NCBI GenBank assembly: GCA_012934845.2
Contig: WNNJ02000628.1
Span: forward strand, 186,001 to 250,000
Origin: Pomphorhynchus laevis
Taxonomy: Eukaryota > Acanthocephala > Palaeacanthocephala > Echinorhynchida > Pomphorhynchidae
Direction: 5' to 3'
Length of the DNA stretch: 64,000 nucleotides
Each line of letters opens with the position of its first letter. Positions within the stretch are counted from its first letter, which is position 1. The notes under the pieces were generated by a model that saw only the letters and a list, made by a program, of their open reading frames with translations, had not been told where the DNA came from and ran no database searches. A program made the translations under genes and the position numbers. Of the stretch, positions 38,701-44,700 are shown piece after piece.

Positions 38701-41700
38701 ATATTGTTATATTAATAAATATTAACATTATTGTTAATATTTGAATAAATATTATAATATTAAAAAACATAAATAAGTTTAATATATTAAATAAATTTGT
38801 GTTTAATTAAATACATTAATCATGATAAATACATAAATATGAATCAATAAATATCTATGATTCTAAAGAGTATTCCAGCTGTATAATGGTATCGGTAAAT
38901 TACAATATTCGTTGTCGATATTAATGAAAATACAAAGTTGAAGTGTAACAAATAGATGGCATGACATAGAACAAATTTCAAAATTGTCAGTTATTTTATT
39001 AACAACGCGAAATTTTATTAATAATTTAAAATAAAATTATTATTTGAAATATAAATATTGACATCATTCATTTACTGTTTAATAAAATCATGAAACCAAT
39101 TATTAGTATTTCATGATGATAAATTATCTTGTAAAACATGTAAGCCAGATGCGAAAGAATGACGAATGCCGTTTCGTCATCACAATGACTCATCAGTGCC
39201 AGATCCATCCCACTACTGGATGCAGAGGAGGACTGGCAGACGGAAAGTCCTTCTCTGATGAGTTCACAGGACTCATCAGTGCCAGATCCCTCCCACTACT
39301 AAATGCAGAGGAGGACTGGCAGACCGCAATCTGCCAGTCCTCCTCTGCATCCAGTAGTGGGAGGGATCTGGCATTGATGAATCATTGTGATGACGAAACG
39401 GCATTCGTCATTCTTTCTCGTCTGGCTTACATGTTTTACAAGAAATTACGCGGAATAATCTCACTCTCCTTAGATAAAATATCTGTAGATATTTTTCCTT
39501 CATGCGACAAAATTCTCCATTCAAAATTAATTTTGAATGACAGATGAAAACATTTACATGTTTGCATGATTCATTTCGTTATAAAGAGTTATCAAAGATT
39601 AAAAATTAATTTTTGTATTACCTGGTAACGCGATTTACCCTTTCTGGAAACAAATGATTCATTATTAAGTAAAGAAACATAGAGAAGAGCACATTCTTCT
39701 AAGATGTTAACACTTAGTGCATGACATCCTTCAAGACCTAGATCGTCGTATGTGTCTAATAGAAAATCAATGTAATCTTCAATACGTTCAGGGTAAACCT
39801 TTGAATAAAAAAGCAAATTTAAAAATCCATTTGTCGATGTTATCAAAATGCACCTTGATGTAGCGTCGATAAACCCGAACAGCAACTTCTGGTATATTAT
39901 GTTGATTTACAAGCTTAATGTATAATGGCCAAATTCTGTCATGTTGAGTAATTGGAAGCGACTTTAGTGCACGATCCAGCACTCGACGACATTTCGTAAT
40001 TTTGCATTGACTCATCAGAAACTCTACATACGTTATCCAGATACGAGGCATCTAAGGAAAAAGTATATAATTATAAATATTGGAAGCATTTTTATATTTG
40101 AAAGACAAATGTTATAATTTTACTCTGAATATTAAAGAACAAATTAATGTATCAATTATATATTTATTTGTTACTAAATCGCAAAAAATGATTAGTAATG
40201 ATTTCCAACTTCACGCACTGATACCCATAAGTAGTCAGCTTTAATACCTGACATGTTGGTGTTGTTTAGCTCGCCACCGTCGTAAATCGTACATTCTTTT
40301 TATCTATAAAACTGGAATGATGTTATTTCCATCTAAACCTCGAGTTCCACTTTCAGATTACAACCTGGGTTCCTTTGGCCTAAACTTAATGATGTTAGAG
40401 GTTTCATGTTTTATAACTACTAAAGGGATGATTTAATACGTAAGATGAATTAGGACATTCCTTTATTAATGACATAATGACAGTGACGATAAGGTAACGA
40501 TCGTACTGATGATCGAATTAATGATCGTAGTGACGATGACAGTGATAGTTGAAGTAATGATCGTAATGATTGATACAAAAATGAAAACAAATCTCTGTTA
40601 ACACGTTGTGGCATTTTTTCTAATCGAAGCGAATGTTGATGTTGTTTTGACTATGTATTGCAGTCCGACTGCTGAAATTTCTACTATAATAGCCCAATAT
40701 GGTATTATGTCAACATTTCGTGTTTCCTGCTAGGAAATTTCTAATTTTTTCCATGCTAATTAGATTATAATGATTTATCAAATTTTAGAAAATCGAAATA
40801 ATAAATTGATTTATAAACTATTGATTTTCGTTTGATAATAAACGATCGATTATATTATATCATAATATATTATGTTATATATCACATTTTGATTTGCATT
40901 CCAAATCCATACGATACACTTTGTATACCCGACCCATTAGATTATAAAGACAAAACAACTTATTTTTACATTTAAACAGACATCTGTTCATTATAGTATC
41001 TCAAGCAGAAATCAATACAACAGAGCAGTGTGTTTTTTGTTATATCACGACACGTAAAATATGTTCAATGATTAATGTTGCTACAAATGTGAACTATTTT
41101 AAAAGTGTTATTATTATATTTATTATATTATACACAAAGAATAAGTCACAAATACAACAAGGAAGAACTCTTGAAATCAAGAGTTATTTATATATTATTT
41201 ATCAATTCAATAATTAATGCTAAACATTAATCAATGCTGCAACAAATGCGAGTTACAAGTAAGGAATTAGTTTTCGCAGCAATACTGCTACCGACATAAA
41301 AAATAGACGAACTCCCTATATCTGTTTCTATAAAAGTCCGCGTGTATTTGACATGTATTGACTCAATTAGGAATGAAAGCAGTCCGTTATTTCAGACTTT
41401 CAACAGTTTAAATTTAATTCAGAGACGATTTAGATAATTAATAATGTAATGTATTCATGTTTACATAAATAAATGTTATGTATAAATATATACATTTATA
41501 TATAAAATATTTTAATAATATGTTATTTTACATAAATTATAAAATGTGTGATATCTGATTTACTTTATAATTGAATTAAACTATTTAGAATATGAAAACT
41601 ATATTATAAATTATATAAAAATAATAAATATAACATATTACGAATTAATTAATTTATTTGTTTTGAATTTATTTTGAATTCGTAAATTAAAATTTATGTA

Positions 41701-44700
41701 AAAGATAAACTAAACATTTTATTATTAAATATTTGACATTTATAAAATAAATTTACGTATATATTTAAATTAAAATAAACTAACATAATGTAAGAATAAA
41801 GTACGAAAAATAAACAATTAGGAATATGAAGTATTCAAAACATTATTTAAACAGTAGACTAGAATCACATGGAAATATTTGTCTTGATTTATACATCTAT
41901 TAAAAATATAGATAACACGTGTACACATTGAATATACAATATTTGAATACAAATATAAAAATATGCAATAAATATAGATACAAAGTGTATCGACTATTTG
42001 AATATATACAAATATAAATATTTGAATATACACTATTTGAATACAAATATAAAGATATGCAAATATAGATAAAACGTGTATCGACTATTTGAATATATAC
42101 AAATATAAATATTTGAATATACACTATTTGAATACAAATATAAAAATATGCAATAAATATAGATAAAACGTGTATCGACAATTTGAATATATACAAATAT
42201 AAATATTTGAATATACACTATTTAAATACAAATATAAAGATATGCAAATATAGATAAAACGTGTATCGACTATTTGAATATATACAAATATAAATATTAT
42301 AATATACACTATTTGAATACAAATATAAAAATATGCAATAAATATAGATAAAACGTGTATCGACTATTTGAATCAACATATAATTATTCAAAATATTATT
42401 TAAACAGCTGACTAGAATTATACGGAAATATTTGTTTTGATTTATATTTGATTATACATCTATTAAAAATATAGATAATAGTGTATACACTATTTAAATA
42501 CAAATATAAAGATATGCAATAAATATAGATAAAACGTGTATCTATTATTTGAATACAAATATAAAAAATATCTAATAAATTTCTGGAATTAAAATTTATA
42601 GATTATAATAGTTTATAGAAAAATGAGATACTGAAATCAAATAGGAAACGATTTACATTTGTTTAAACTAAGATAATCATAATATTTTTATGTTATTAAT
42701 AATTTAATAATCATAATAGTGTATTTTGATTTTATCATGATGTTAACAGTAGTCGGCAAAATTATTAAGGTAAAATTTTAATAATATGTTATTTTACAAA
42801 AATCATAAAATGTGTGATATCTGATTTACTTTATAATTGAATTAAACTATTTAGAATATGAAAACTATATTATAAATTATACAAAATTATTAAGGTATTA
42901 TCGTTTCCTCATATAAGAGATCAAATCGTATGAAAAATAAACAATTTATTTTGATTGACAAAATGACTTATTATAGGATTAAATCAGAACTAGTTGAAAT
43001 ACCTTATTCATAAACACTAGCGACCTCTCAAAAATATCGTTGATTTCGTCGAAAAATACATCGGTGATACAATGTGATCGTTCATTCACTTTTCTGTATT
43101 TTATATAACGATACCAAAGCTTATAGCTAAAGATAAGGATATACCAAAGCTTAAGCTAAAGACAAACTTTGGATATTTCAAATATCTGAATGCTAAAAAT
43201 AAGGATAAAAGCAAAACATTTCGTACGCTAGAACCTATACTTGGATATAATGATATATCAGATTTCTGCATAAAAAGGCTAAACTTTGAGAGCGTGTTTA
43301 ATGAAATTTGTGTTTAATAGAGACGACAGAGGTAAAGTACACAAATATTATCCAAACTATTTTGGTGGAAACAGTCATTGTTCCAAAGTCATTACTTTTA
43401 AATAGTTGATAATGATCCATTTTATTGATAAATAATTATTGGAGCTGGATCAGAGGAAATAATTAATTATGTTTGATATTTTGCTAACTTCTGTTAGCAT
43501 CTTCAGTAATTACATCTTTAGTAATTTTCTTTTTATAAACTTTTTTATATAAACATTAACATTTTGAAATAACATTGTAATTTTCTGAAGATGCTAACAG
43601 TAGTTAGCGAAATATCAAAAATAATTTCTTCTTTTCTTTGATCCAGCTCCAATAATTATTTATCAATAATGGATCAGTATCAACTATTTAAAAGTAATTT
43701 TCTGAAGATGCTAACAGAAGTTAGCGAAATATCAAAAATAATTTCGTCTTTCCTTTGATCCAACTATTCAAAAGTAATTTTCTGAAGACGCTAACAGTAG
43801 TTAGCGAAACATCAAAAATAATTAGGTCTTTCCTTTGATCCAGCTCCAATTATTATTTATCAATAATGGATCAGTTTCAACTATTAAAAGGTAATTTTGT
43901 GAAGATTCTAACAGAAGTTAGCGAAATATCAAAAATAATTACGTCTTTCCTTTGATCCAACTCCAATAATTATTTATCAATAATAAATAAGTATCAACTA
44001 TTAAAGGTAATTTTGTGAAGATGCTAACAGAAGTTAGCGAATAATAAAAAATAATTACGTCTTTCCTTTGATCCAGCTCTAATAATTATTTATCAATAAT
44101 AGATCTATTTAAAAAATAGGAAAAATTCTTGAATGGTCGATAATATTTTAAAAATAACTGTAAAAAATGCAGAAACAATATATAGATGTTTCTCGGCATT
44201 GTTTAAATATGACAGTTCGGCATCTACGAAACCCGTTTCTTTCAATTATCTCTAGTCTATAAATTTAATAAAAAAAAGACATTTAATAAAATGATTAAGC
44301 CTTAAATATAAATAAATTCATTCAATAATTTATTAAATAATAAAGAATTACGGCAGTATTTCAGATGTATAGCTTAGAAGATTTATATTTTACAGCTTAA
44401 GAGTTATTAAGCTTTATAAAAAAAACTAATAGAATGTCTGTGAGAAAAAATTTTCAAACTGAAGAACAATCCCTGCATTCTTAAGTAGGTTCAAGACGAA
44501 GATCTAACATGAACAATTATTCACCAATGACGAGTACAAATAGTCATGGGCAACAGTCAAATTACAAACATTTAACTCAACGTTTATTTAGAACGATGAT
44601 TAAAATTAATATGAATTTAAAATAATGAATTTCGATGACCATTAAAATGGTCATCAAAATTAAAGGTACTAATTTCGACAGAATAGAAATGAGTAAAATG

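Noticed and set aside
41818-42309. Series of Tyr/Ile-rich small proteins on the minus strand
   Set aside because: Translations of the 93-bp AT satellite in several frames. Not genes.
41930-42370. Possible CRISPR-like array
   Set aside because: Units are fully repetitive without unique spacers, and the genome is clearly eukaryotic. The same applies to the 41-bp minisatellite at 31125-31345 and the 14-bp leader repeats.
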